This document shows positions 7,835 through 15,922 of a DNA stretch of 64,000 nt, in pieces. The notes below the pieces were generated by a model that was given only the letters and a program-made list of their open reading frames with translations, was not told where the DNA came from and did no database searches. Within the stretch, counting starts at the first letter, position 1; each line of letters opens with the position of its first letter. The translations under genes were made by a program, and so were the position numbers. Source of the DNA: JAPULR01 sp963665075 (lineage in GTDB: Bacteria; Chloroflexota; Dehalococcoidia; Lucifugimonadales; GCA-2712585); contig OY762063.1 in the NCBI GenBank assembly GCA_963665075.1, positions 558,001 through 622,000 on the forward strand, given 5' to 3'.

Positions 7835-9001
7835 ATGCAATACAACCTCGTTTCTGGAGATTCCCACGTAGACCTCAGCTGGCTTCCGGGCGACCTCTTC
7901 GTCGAAGGCGCCCCCGAAGCCCTCAAGGACAAAGTTCCGCGAATCCAGGAAACCGACGAAGGCCCCCGCTGGATCGCCGAAGGCAACGTCCTCGGCGTCG
8001 CCAACGCCGCCGGCCACGGCTTCAGTGCCCCCGTCCGAGGAATGCGTAAGCGCATCGACCGCATGTGGGACGCCGGCTTCTACGAAGGCGGCCCCCATCC
8101 CACCACTCCCGAACTCCGCCTCCAGGACATGGTCATGGACGGCATCGACGCCGAGGTCCTCTACGGCATCACCGGCACCGGCATGCGCCTCAAAGACCAC
8201 GACACCATCGCCGCCACCTACCGCACCTACAACGACTGGGTCGCCGACTTCTGCGACAGCAACCCCGGACGCTGGTACGCCCTCGCCTGCATCCCCATCC
8301 ACGACCCCAACCTCGCGGCGGCGGAACTCCAACGCGCCGCCGACAAAGGCCCCATCCGAGGCGCCGACCTCATCGCCAGCGAAGTCACCTGGCCCATCTA
8401 CACCCGCGACGGATTCTGGGATCCCCTATGGGACGTCGTCGCCAAAAACCGCATGTCCATATCCTTCCACGTCGGCGGCGGTCGCATTCCCGTTCCCCCG
8501 CCGCCCAACGGCGACGCCTCAAACGGCGCCGACTCCCAGAACGAACTCGCCCACCAGGGCGTCACCCAATCCCTCGGCCAGCTCTCCGGCGTCCAGTGGC
8601 TCATCGGCATCATCCTCAGCGGCACCTGCGAAAAATTCCCCGACTTCAAGTTCGTCATGGGCGAATGCGGCGCCGGCTGGGTCCCCTTCGTCCTCGGTCG
8701 CATGGACCACATCTACCTCGACAGCGCCCTCGACAAGAAGTTCGACCCGCCCCTCAGCCTGCTCCCCAGCGAGTACTGGTTCCGACAGGGCAGCACCACC
8801 TTCCAGGAAGAATCCGACGTCGCCCAGATGGCCCACCTCATCGGCGAAGACAACATGATGTGGGGTTCCGACTACCCCCACCCCGACGGCGTCTGGCCCG
8901 ACTCCAAGGCAATAATCCAGGAAACAATGGGCGACCTCGACCCCGCAGTCCTCGCCAAAATCACCCGCGACAACGCCGTCAACCAATACCGCATGGGCCA
9001 A
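7835..9001 (+). CDS. Amidohydrolase (Amidohydro_2 family), paralogue 1 of 3
   Basis: The protein has 388-389 residues and the Amidohydro_2 (PF04909, ACMSD-like) TIM barrel. It has an N-terminal SGDSHVD (D9, H11), an ISFHVGGG strand, GECGAGWVPFVLGRMD, and the C-terminal WGSDYPHPDGVWP with the family Asp. Such metal-dependent enzymes hydrolyse lactones or decarboxylate aromatic acids; the substrate here is unknown. The start ATG 7835 follows GGGAGG at 7824-7829; the upstream ATG 7799 overlaps the likely promoter and is not used. The reading frame ends at TAG 9002-9004. Close paralogues lie at 15923 and 31379. Confidence 0.9.
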
Positions 9002-9572
9002 TAGAAGTTACGCCAATCAACAGGAAGGACGCTCTTCCTCTTATCCCTTCCCCCTTCACGGAGACCTTGCGTAACCCTCCCAAAGCGGCTGATAAACCTC
9101 TTCCCCCTTGACGGGGGAAGATTGAGCCTGTCCTGAGCCTGCCGAAGGGATGGGGGTGATTCGTGTGGTACAGATGGCACATTTGGAAGTTACGCAAAGG
9201 TCTCCATCAAGGGGGAAGATTGAGATGGGGGTGATCCCCCTCTCATCCACACCTGTCATTCTGAGAAGGCCCCGCGACGAAGAATCTCATCCTCCCACAG
9301 CCCCTCTACGGGCGGGTCGCGAACCGCCCCAAAAGCCTCACCATCCGATCACCCTGAACCCATCCTGAGCTTGCCGAAGGGCCTGTCGAAGGGTCGAGCC
9401 GGTAGATACGCCATCAAAATGATGGGCACAAACCCTCACCCACCACCCATCATTCCCGCAAAAGCCGGAATCCAGAGGCGGACTGATTGGTGAGCCTTCC
9501 TCCCTCCCCCTCAACGGGGAAAGGTTAGAGCCTGCCCCGTACTTGATACGGGGGTGGGGGGTGAACTCCCCC
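9002..9572 (+). repeat. Stop codon of the amidohydrolase and a 568-bp repeat-filled gap
   Basis: TAG occupies 9002-9004. The rest holds, in order: the left arm of a hairpin B (about 9046-9059), a MITE-like element (9060-9205, separate entry), the right arm of that hairpin B (9206-9239), repeat E (9252-9287), a GGGCGGGT-CGCG-ACCGCCC palindrome (about 9310-9330), a degenerate hairpin C (9345-9401), a degenerate hairpin A (about 9448-9475) and hairpin B with the GCTTGATAC insertion (about 9500-9570). No coding sequence is supported. Confidence 0.8.
9060..9205 (+). mobile_element. MITE-like element, copy 1 (146 bp)
   Basis: The terminal inverted repeats are GGAGACCTTGCGTAAC (left, 9060-9075) and GTTACGCAAAGGTCTCC (right, 9189-9205). 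The interior contains a complete hairpin B (about 9100-9160) and no open reading frame. The element splits an outer hairpin B: CCCCCTTCA is on the left and ATCAAGGGGGAAG on the right. Related copies are at 27260-27383 and 60732-60855. No transposase is in the window, so mobility is inferred from structure alone. Confidence 0.7.
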
Positions 9573-9836
9573 CTAGTACATCCGGCGGCGGTCCTCGCGC
9601 GGCCTCGCCTGATTCACGTTCACAGGCCTCCCCTTGATCGGCTTCCCGTTCAACTCCGCGATGGCCGCCTCGGCCTCCGTGTCGTTCTCCATTTCCACAA
9701 ACCCGAACCCCCGCGACCTGTCCGTGTACCGGTCCCTGATGACCCTCGCCGACGTCACCGTGCCGTAGACCGCGAAGGCCTCGCCCAGCTCCTCGTCCGA
9801 AACGTCAAAAGAAAGATTCCCCACGTAGATATTCAT
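9573..9836 (-). CDS. RRM-domain RNA-binding protein
   Basis: This is an 87-residue single RNA recognition motif. RNP2 is IYVGNL (residues 3-8), RNP1 is RGFGFVEM (about 42-49), and a short basic tail (RPREDRRRMY) follows. Small RRM proteins of this kind in bacteria bind single-stranded RNA and are often cold- or stress-induced. The start ATG 9836 has AAGGAG 8 bases upstream; a TTG at 9839 immediately before it would also be possible. It is monocistronic. The upstream gap (9840-10110) has AT-richer stretches that may hold its promoter and a 5' leader, but no specific element is identified. Confidence 0.93.
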   Translation of the reverse strand: MNIYVGNLSFDVSDEELGEAFAVYGTVTSARVIRDRYTDRSRGFGFVEMENDTEAEAAIAELNGKPIKGRPVNVNQARPREDRRRMY

Positions 9837-10110
9837 CAACGGCGCTCCTTAAAGCTAGCAAATTCTCCTCTCACCCGGGAAACGCCGCACAGAGCATGAA
9901 CCTGACTAAACTCAACAAGCGGATCGTCTTAACAACCTGGTCTAGGAGTCGCCTATATTCTACCACGCCCCCGCCTCCTTTTCTCAACCCCCAATAGTCA
10001 TTTTTCACCAATCTCCACCTCCCGCCCGTTTCCGCGCCCGCTCCTCCGCTTGCTAACCCACCCTTCACACACTAAACTTGCCGCTAATCCAACCCACAAG
10101 GAGCGCCCTC

Positions 10111-11163
10111 ATGCCCATCGACATGGTCGCCGTATCCGTCGACAACCTCGAACAGTTCACCTTCGACGCCTTCTCCGCTATGGGCATGAGCGAAGAAGAA
10201 GCACGCCACTGCGCCAACGGCCTCATCCAGAGCGAACTCCGCTGCCTCCCCGGCCAGGGACAGGGCGTTCGCAGACTCCCTGACTATCGCCAGCGCATCG
10301 TCGACGGCCACGTCAACCTCGGCGCCGACTTCGAAATCGTCAAAGAATCCCCCGCCCTCGCCCTCGTCGACGCCCACAACGGCCTCGGCTCCCCCACCGG
10401 TCAGCGGGCAATGGCCCTCGCCGTCCAGAAAGCAAAAAACGTCGGCGTCGGCACGGTAATCGTCCGCAACGGCACCCACTACGGCTCCTCCGGCGTCCAC
10501 GCCCGCCTCGCTTCCGACAACGACTGCATCGGCGTCGCCTACACCAACGCCGGCCCCGAAATGGCCCCCTGGGGCGGCGCCACAGGCGTCGTCGGCACCA
10601 ACCCCTGGGCCATCGCCGCACCCTCCGGCGGCCCCTTCCCCATCGTCCTCGACATCGCCCTCACCACCGCCGGCAAGGGCATGATGCGCTGGTTCCTTCG
10701 TGAAGGAATGAAGATGCCCCTCGACTGGGCGCTCACCCCCGACGGCAATGAAACCGACGACCCCGCCGACGCTATGGACGGCGCCCTCCTCGGCATCGGC
10801 CAGCACAAGGGTTACGGCCTCGCCATGATGACCGACGTCCTCACCGGCGTCATCTCCGGCGGCGCTTTCGGCCTGACCCCCTACGCCGACCCCGCCAACC
10901 TCGACGTTTCCCACAGCTTCACCGCCATCGACATCGCCTGGTTCATGCCCGTTGACGACTTCAAGACTCGAATGGACGCCTTCATCGCCGAATGCAAGGC
11001 CGCCAAGCTCCGCCCCGGCTTCGACGAAATTCTCGTCCCCGGCGAAATCGACTACCGACGCGAAACCGAATACCGCCGCTCCGGCGCAAAAATCGACTCC
11101 GTCGTCTTCCAGCAGCTACGCGACCTCGCCAAAACCCTCAACATCCCCTTCACCCTCGAATAA
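10111..11163 (+). CDS. Ldh family oxidoreductase (malate/L-lactate/ureidoglycolate type)
   Basis: The protein has 350 residues and belongs to the Ldh_2 family (PF02615), NAD(P)-dependent 2-hydroxyacid dehydrogenases with a non-Rossmann fold. It shows VRNGTHYGSSGVHA, TNAGPEMAPWGG, GTNPWAIAAPSG and the late QHKGYGLAMMTDVLTGVISGG signature. Start ATG 10111 follows AAGGAG (10098-10103). The dipeptidase begins 24 bp downstream, consistent with co-transcription. A second Ldh-type gene is at 44000. The exact substrate (malate, lactate, sulfolactate, ureidoglycolate) cannot be told from sequence. Confidence 0.88.
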   Translation: MPIDMVAVSVDNLEQFTFDAFSAMGMSEEEARHCANGLIQSELRCLPGQGQGVRRLPDYRQRIVDGHVNLGADFEIVKESPALALVDAHNGLGSPTGQRAMALAVQKAKNVGVGTVIVRNGTHYGSSGVHARLASDNDCIGVAYTNAGPEMAPWGGATGVVGTNPWAIAAPSGGPFPIVLDIALTTAGKGMMRWFLREGMKMPLDWALTPDGNETDDPADAMDGALLGIGQHKGYGLAMMTDVLTGVISGGAFGLTPYADPANLDVSHSFTAIDIAWFMPVDDFKTRMDAFIAECKAAKLRPGFDEILVPGEIDYRRETEYRRSGAKIDSVVFQQLRDLAKTLNIPFTLE

Positions 11164-11186
11164 CCGCCTACTAAAAGGAGACCTTC

Positions 11187-12302
11187 ATGGCAAGAAATCC
11201 TTTTAATCTGACCAAACAGGTCGGACGCGTCCCCTCGATGACCATCCCCCTGGATCCCCTCCAGGAACTCCGCTACAAGCGCCTCATGGAAGACATCGTC
11301 ATGGTCGATATGCACCAGCATCCGATGGTCTGCCCCGCCGACATGGACGACTTCATCGAATACCTCCGCCTCGGCCGGTACCAGTGGGGCTACGACGCCA
11401 TCCGCCACGGCGGTTGGGCCGCCGCCGCCACCGCCAACGCCTTCCGCGGCATGGCCGCCTGCCCCGAACTCTCCTTCATCTCCTTCCAAGACCTCGCCGA
11501 CGAAGTCGGCATGATGGTCGCAGACGTTCGTCTCAACAACGCCCACGCCGTCGTCGTCACCAACGCCAACCAGATACTCCAGGCCAGGGAAAACGGCAGA
11601 GTCGGCATCCTCCCCACCGTCGAACACCTCGCCATCGGCGACGTTCTACACCGCGTCGACGTCCTATACAGCATGGGCGTCCGCATGGGCGGCCTCACCT
11701 ACAACCACCAGAACAACATCGGCTCCGGCCTCACCGAACGCCACGACGCCGGCCTCTCCGACTTCGGCATCGCCGTCGTCCACCGCATGAACGAACTCGG
11801 CATGGCCGTCGACGTTTCCCACGCCGGCTATCAGACCGCGATGGACGCCATCGAGCACTCCAAAACCCCCATCATCTACAGCCACAACGCCTCCCACACC
11901 CTCCGCCCCACCTGGCGCACCCGCAAGGACGACGAACTCTACTTCTGCGCCAGAAAAGGCGGCCTCATCTCCATCACCGCCGTCCCCAACTCCCTCAGCG
12001 ACGACCCCGACCAGGACGTCAACTGCGTCCTCGACCACTACGACTACATGGTCAGACTCGTCGGCATCGACCACGTCGCCGTCGGCACCGACACCCTCAT
12101 CGGCGACCACGTCGCCTTCCACAAGAAGATGCTCGGCGGCCTCATGCGCGACTTCCCCGCCCCCTACCTCAACGGCCTCGAATCCCCCGCCGACGGCAAG
12201 AACCTCGTCCGCGGCTTCATCTCCCGCGGCTACTCTGACAAAGACGTCCGCAAACTCGCCGGCGAAAACGCCCTCAACTTCCTCCGCCGCGTCACCACCT
12301 AA
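11187..12302 (+). CDS. Membrane dipeptidase-like protein (peptidase M19)
   Basis: This is a 371-residue renal dipeptidase family (PF01244) TIM barrel. Expected metal positions are visible: VDMHQH (D41, H43, with H45 where HxD is usual), Glu in LPTVEHL (E146), DVSH (H212), YSHNASH (H233) and VGTDT (D302). The family cleaves dipeptides, often with D- or dehydro residues. There is no signal peptide, so it is probably cytoplasmic. AAAAGGAG precedes ATG 11187. It lies 23 bp after the Ldh gene. The last five codons plus the stop lie in a 34-bp tandem repeat (12285-12386). Confidence 0.88.
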   Translation: MARNPFNLTKQVGRVPSMTIPLDPLQELRYKRLMEDIVMVDMHQHPMVCPADMDDFIEYLRLGRYQWGYDAIRHGGWAAAATANAFRGMAACPELSFISFQDLADEVGMMVADVRLNNAHAVVVTNANQILQARENGRVGILPTVEHLAIGDVLHRVDVLYSMGVRMGGLTYNHQNNIGSGLTERHDAGLSDFGIAVVHRMNELGMAVDVSHAGYQTAMDAIEHSKTPIIYSHNASHTLRPTWRTRKDDELYFCARKGGLISITAVPNSLSDDPDQDVNCVLDHYDYMVRLVGIDHVAVGTDTLIGDHVAFHKKMLGGLMRDFPAPYLNGLESPADGKNLVRGFISRGYSDKDVRKLAGENALNFLRRVTT

Positions 12303-12386
12303 CCCCATGCTCACCCACCGCCGCGTCACCACCTGACCCCATGCTCACCCACCGCCGCGTCACCACCTAACCCCATGCTCACCCAC
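12285..12386 (+). repeat. 34-bp tandem repeat x3 spanning the dipeptidase stop codon
   Basis: Units are 12285-12318, 12319-12352 and 12353-12386. Each contains CGCCGCGTCACCACCT followed by AACCCCATGCTCACCCAC (GACCCC... in unit 2). Unit 1 encodes the last RRVTT residues and the stop TAA; units 2 and 3 lie downstream. Unit 2 reads TGA in place of TAA. Confidence 0.95.
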
Positions 12387-12401
12387 CTATCCAACCAACC
12401 A

Positions 12402-12640
12402 CCGCTCACCCTGAGCCTGTCGAAGGGTCGAGCGTCCCCCTCCCCTCTATTGTTCCCGCGAAAGCGGGAACCCATCCCATCCTTCCTCCTCATCCCTTCC
12501 CGTCATTCCCGCGCCCACCTTCGTCATTCCCGCGCCCACCTTCGTCATTCCCGCGCAGGCGGGAATCCATCCCCCTCTTGCCCCTTCTCCCGTTCTGGGA
12601 GAAGGTTGGGATGAGGGTCCCTCCCCAACCTACCAATAAC
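12402..12640 (+). repeat. Hairpin C, GTTCCCGC hairpin, family A ladder (3 units), hairpin G
   Basis: Hairpin C is 12402-12434. A GTTCCCGC-GAAA-GCGGGAAC hairpin is at about 12452-12471 (another paired stem change). A ladder of GTCATTCCCGC at 12502, 12523 and 12544 (21-bp period) has only the last unit completed by GCGGGAATCCA (to 12569). Hairpin G (CTTCTCCCG...GGGAGAAGG, tail GGGATGAGGGT) follows at about 12580-12620. This fills the 360-bp gap before the SDR; no gene is seen. Confidence 0.88.
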
Positions 12641-12666
12641 CCCACCCCCAGAAAGGCAAACCAAAA

Positions 12667-13503
12667 ATGCGACTAGACGGCAAAACCTCCCTCGTAACCG
12701 GCGCCGCCCAGGGCCTCGGCTGGGGCATCGCCCGCGCCCTCGGCCGGGCCGGCGCCAAAGTCTGCGCCACCGACGTCAACACCGACGAACTCGCCTACTC
12801 CCGCGCCGGCTACGAACAAGACGGCGCCGAATTCATCCTCCGACGCCTCGACGCCGGCAGCCCCGATGACTTCAACCAAACCGTCGCCGAAGTAGTAGAC
12901 CGCTGGGGCCGCCTCGACGTCCTCGTCCACGCGGGCGTCGTCATGCCCCTCGTCAAATTCGAATACACCTCCCTCCAGTCCGCCCGCCGCCAGCTCGACA
13001 TCTGCCTCGGCGGCATCATCTACGGAACCCGCGCCGTCTGGGACGTCATGAAGAACCAGGGCGGCGGCCACATCATCGGCATCGCCAGCGGCTCCAGCTT
13101 CCGCGGCTTCATCGACGAAGTAATCTATTGCGCCGGCAAGCACGGCGTCGAAGGATTCGTCAAGGCCCTCGCCTTCGAAGCCGCCCCCTACAACATCGCC
13201 CTCAACACCATCGGCCCTGGCAAGCCCATCAAGCCCACCGGCGTCGGCCAGTCCGAAGTTGACCGCATGTCCGACGAAGAAAAAGCTGCTTGGACGGACC
13301 CCATCGAGCTCGGCAAGGCCTTCGTATGGCTCGCCAACCAGCCCCCAAGCCGCTACACCGGCCTCCGCTTCGACGCCGGCCCCATCGCCGACGCCATCGC
13401 CGCCGAAGGCTGGGACTTCGAATTCACCCCCGAAAAAGCAACCTCCCTCCCCGACGACGTTCGGGAGCGCTTCCACTGGCAGTCAATCCACGGCAAGGAG
13501 TAG
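12667..13503 (+). CDS. SDR family oxidoreductase
   Basis: This is a 278-residue short-chain dehydrogenase with TGAAQGLG (residues 12-19), an acidic ATDVN after beta-2, HAGVV in place of the usual NNAG, a catalytic Ser near IASGSS, and YCAGKHG as the Y-x-x-x-K motif. The C-terminal third (GPIADAIAAEGWDFEF) is longer than usual. ATG 12667 has AAAGG upstream. The isochorismatase-like gene starts 3 bases after its stop, with its ribosome site inside the last codons of this gene, so translation is probably coupled. The substrate is unknown. Confidence 0.88.
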   Translation: MRLDGKTSLVTGAAQGLGWGIARALGRAGAKVCATDVNTDELAYSRAGYEQDGAEFILRRLDAGSPDDFNQTVAEVVDRWGRLDVLVHAGVVMPLVKFEYTSLQSARRQLDICLGGIIYGTRAVWDVMKNQGGGHIIGIASGSSFRGFIDEVIYCAGKHGVEGFVKALAFEAAPYNIALNTIGPGKPIKPTGVGQSEVDRMSDEEKAAWTDPIELGKAFVWLANQPPSRYTGLRFDAGPIADAIAAEGWDFEFTPEKATSLPDDVRERFHWQSIHGKE

Positions 13504-13506
13504 ACC

Positions 13507-14199
13507 ATGCAAGTCCGACACCCCCTCACCCTCGTAATCAAGGAGACCCTCCCCCTCAACCTCACCGTGGACAACACCTGCCTCCTCCTCCATGACCTCC
13601 ACTCCCCCTTCACCGACGCCGACGACGGATGGCTCGTCAACAAGGTCAACCAAAAAGTCCTCATGCGCGAGTTCGACGACTATTTCCACCTCCTCAACCT
13701 CATCCGACCCAACATCCCCCGCGTCCTCCAAGCCGCCCGAAACATGAACATCCCCGTCGCCTACAGCTGCCTCGGCCACTTCGACGACGAATCCCCCTCC
13801 CTCTTCCAGCAAGCCACCGGCCTCAACTGGAACCTCGACGGCCCTCTCGGAAGCCACCCCGAAGAATGGCAGCCGAACGAAAACGAACCCGTCTTCTCCA
13901 AGCCCGGCTGGAGCGCCCTGGCCAACACCAAATTCGCCGCCTACCTCGCCGAAAACAACGTCCAAAACGTAATCGTCATGGGCGCGATGCTCGACTTCGG
14001 CGTCCGCCAGACCTGCCTCGACCTCAGCGACCACGGCATCCAGAGCCTGATCGTCGGCGACGCCGCCTTCGGCCTCACCGACGCCGGCCACATCTACACC
14101 AACGACGCCGTAACCCACGGCCTCGTCAAAGTCCGCACCACCGGCGAACTCCTCCTATTATTGAAGACCCTCCAGCAAAATGGCTCCGTCCTCATCTAA
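13507..14199 (+). CDS. Isochorismatase-like (cysteine hydrolase family) protein lacking the Cys nucleophile
   Basis: This is a 230-residue isochorismatase fold (PF00857) protein. The Asp (D30 in LLHDLHS) and Lys (K132 in VFSKPGWSAL) of the family triad are present, but the Cys of the usual G-x-x-x-D-x-C-V motif is Gly here: MGAMLDFGVRQTC, G165. C170 is five residues later. True isochorismatases such as PhzD also lack this Cys, whereas nicotinamidases and N-carbamoylsarcosine amidases need it, so an ether or vinyl-ether hydrolase role is more plausible than an amidase. AAGGAG sits at the end of the SDR gene. It is coupled to the SDR; pathway unknown. Confidence 0.82.
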   Translation: MQVRHPLTLVIKETLPLNLTVDNTCLLLHDLHSPFTDADDGWLVNKVNQKVLMREFDDYFHLLNLIRPNIPRVLQAARNMNIPVAYSCLGHFDDESPSLFQQATGLNWNLDGPLGSHPEEWQPNENEPVFSKPGWSALANTKFAAYLAENNVQNVIVMGAMLDFGVRQTCLDLSDHGIQSLIVGDAAFGLTDAGHIYTNDAVTHGLVKVRTTGELLLLLKTLQQNGSVLI

Positions 14200-14227
14200 C
14201 CCCCCATGAAATTCACCCCACCCATCC

Positions 14228-14290
14228 GTCATTCCCGCGAAAGCGGGAATCCATCCCCCGCTCACCCTGAGCCTGTCGAAGGGCCGAGCG
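14228..14290 (+). repeat. Hairpin A and hairpin C
   Basis: Hairpin A (14228-14253, loop GAAA) and hairpin C (14259-14290, closing arm GGCCGAGCG) lie between the isochorismatase-like and phosphotriesterase-like genes. Confidence 0.9.
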
Positions 14291-14321
14291 TCCCCCAACC
14301 AACAAATAAGGAAGACAAAAA

Positions 14322-15281
14322 ATGATCCAAACAGTCCTCGGCCCCATCAAAGAAGAAGACCTCGGCGTCTGCCTCCCCCACGAACACATCTGGTGCGACC
14401 AGAACTACGGCCCCCGCTTCGAAGTCATGGGCACAACCCGCAACCCCGCAGGCTTCATGAAACTCGACAACTTCGACCTCGTCGCCTCCGAACTCCGCCA
14501 CTTCAAAAACGCCGGCGGCGGCGCCCTCGTCGAAGTCACCTGCAACGGCTGGGGCCGCGACCTCGACATGCTCGCCCGCCTCTCCGAAGCCGCCGAAGTC
14601 CACATCATCTCCACCTCCGGCTTCTACATCGAACCCCACATCCCCTACTTCGTCGACGATTACTCCGTTGACCAGCTCGCCGACTACATCACCGCCGAAG
14701 TCCAGCAGGGCGTCGGCGAAAGCAAGCGTCAATGCGGCCTCTTCAAGTCCGCCATCCACCGCGCTCGCGTCGAAGCCGTCGAACTCAAAGTCCTCCAGGC
14801 CGTCGCCATCGCCCAGAAGCGCACCGGCGCCGCCATCACCACCCACACCACCGGCGGCCGCCGCATGGAAGTCCCCGGCGGCACCGTCGGCGTCCACCAG
14901 CTTCAAATCCTCAAGGAAGCAGGCGTAGACCCCACCCGCTTCATCGTCGGACACGTGGACGAACGCCCCGACATCGACGTCCTCACCTCCCTCGCCGACG
15001 AAGGCTGCTTCATCCAGTTCGACGTTATCGGCAAGGAACACTACTTATTGGACCAGACCCGCGCCGAGCTAGTCCACGCTCTCATTCAACGCGGCTACCT
15101 CGACCACCTCATGATCTCCCACGACCGCAACCGCGACTACGAAATGAAATACGGCGGCTCCACCGGCTACTGCCACATCTTCGAAACCTTCCTACCCCGC
15201 CTCCGCAAACTCGGCGTCACCGACCACCAGATCCACACCATCATGGTCAAAAACCCCGCCCGCGCCTTCTCCATCCCCTAA
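14322..15281 (+). CDS. Phosphotriesterase family metal-dependent hydrolase (lactonase-like)
   Basis: The protein has 319 residues and belongs to the PTE family (PF02126). The complete binuclear site is visible: HEH (H20, H22), the carboxylated Lys in GLFKS (K142), H175 in TTHTT, H211 in VGHVDE and D268 in SHDRN. Members are mostly lactonases, with some organophosphate hydrolases. ATG 14322 is preceded by AAGGAAG. It lies downstream of the SDR and isochorismatase-like pair, separated by two repeats, and may belong to the same + strand unit. It is probably an active enzyme; substrate unknown. Confidence 0.92.
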   Translation: MIQTVLGPIKEEDLGVCLPHEHIWCDQNYGPRFEVMGTTRNPAGFMKLDNFDLVASELRHFKNAGGGALVEVTCNGWGRDLDMLARLSEAAEVHIISTSGFYIEPHIPYFVDDYSVDQLADYITAEVQQGVGESKRQCGLFKSAIHRARVEAVELKVLQAVAIAQKRTGAAITTHTTGGRRMEVPGGTVGVHQLQILKEAGVDPTRFIVGHVDERPDIDVLTSLADEGCFIQFDVIGKEHYLLDQTRAELVHALIQRGYLDHLMISHDRNRDYEMKYGGSTGYCHIFETFLPRLRKLGVTDHQIHTIMVKNPARAFSIP

Positions 15282-15381
15282 CCCCTCCCTCAAACCAACG
15301 CCAAACGCCATAATGCGGCACATCTGATATACTTCATCTTGCTTGTCCGCAAGTTGCAGCCATGTCAGGAGACGTACCGAA

Positions 15382-15603
15382 ATGCCCACTTCATCAGAAA
15401 TCATCTTCGAAGTTACTGAGGACGAAATAGACGGCGGCTATTCTGCCAGCGCCCTCGGATACGGCATACACACCCAAGCCAATACCATGGGCGAACTGCG
15501 CCACAACGTCAGAGAAGCCGTCGACTGCTACTTTGATGAGACGATGGTGCGTCCCTCCATAATCCGCCTCCATTTCGTCCGTGACGAAGTCCTCGCGCTG
15601 TGA
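15382..15603 (+). CDS. hicB: HicB-family antitoxin
   Basis: The protein has 73 residues. The EIIFEVTEDEIDGGYSASALGYGIHTQANTMGEL segment followed by VREAVDCYFDE and IRLHFVRDEVLAL matches the HicB antitoxin group that is often misannotated as a 2-oxoisovalerate dehydrogenase subunit. It folds as a partial RNase H-like domain that neutralises HicA. The start ATG 15382 is chosen because AGGAG lies 10 bases upstream and homologues begin there. The stop overlaps the GTG of hicA (CTGTGA). It would normally bind its own promoter in complex with HicA; a GGCACATCTGATATACTTCA region upstream holds a possible -10 (TATACT, about 15330). Confidence 0.85.
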   Translation: MPTSSEIIFEVTEDEIDGGYSASALGYGIHTQANTMGELRHNVREAVDCYFDETMVRPSIIRLHFVRDEVLAL

Positions 15604-15841
15604 AACTGCCTCGCGACGTAAGCGGGGATAAATTGAAGCGTGCGCTTCGACGCCTTGGATACAGGGCTACACGACAGCGCGGTTCTCATATACGGATAAC
15701 CACCGAAACCAACGGCCAGCGCCATCAAGTCATCCCCCGTCACAATCCCATAAGGGAAAAACGCTTTCCACCATCTTGAAAAGCATTGCGGCACATCACC
15801 AATTAAGCTTGGAACAGCTACTGGAAATCCTCAAGTTATAG
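15600..15841 (+). pseudogene. hicA: HicA-family toxin, frameshifted in an A-run
   Basis: The start GTG 15600 overlaps the hicB stop. Translation gives KLPRDVSGDKLKRALRRLG, then QRGSHIRIT with the conserved G-S-H (catalytic His). The frame then goes wrong at the A-run 15757-15761 (five A): as written it stops at 15777 after 59 codons. Reading one extra A restores TLSTILKSIAAHHQLSLEQLLEILKL and a TAG at 15839-15841, which matches the usual HicA ending (K-T-L-x-x-I-L ... L-x-x-L). HicA is an mRNA interferase with a dsRBD-like fold. The lesion may be a true inactivation, an assembly error at a homopolymer, or slippage. It was too broken to appear as one open frame. Confidence 0.8.
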
Positions 15842-15922
15842 CCAACCAATCCCTCCACCCTCCCTTTCCCCCAACCCCAAAATCTGCTAAATTATCTACC
15901 AACACCTAACGGGGGTACGAAA

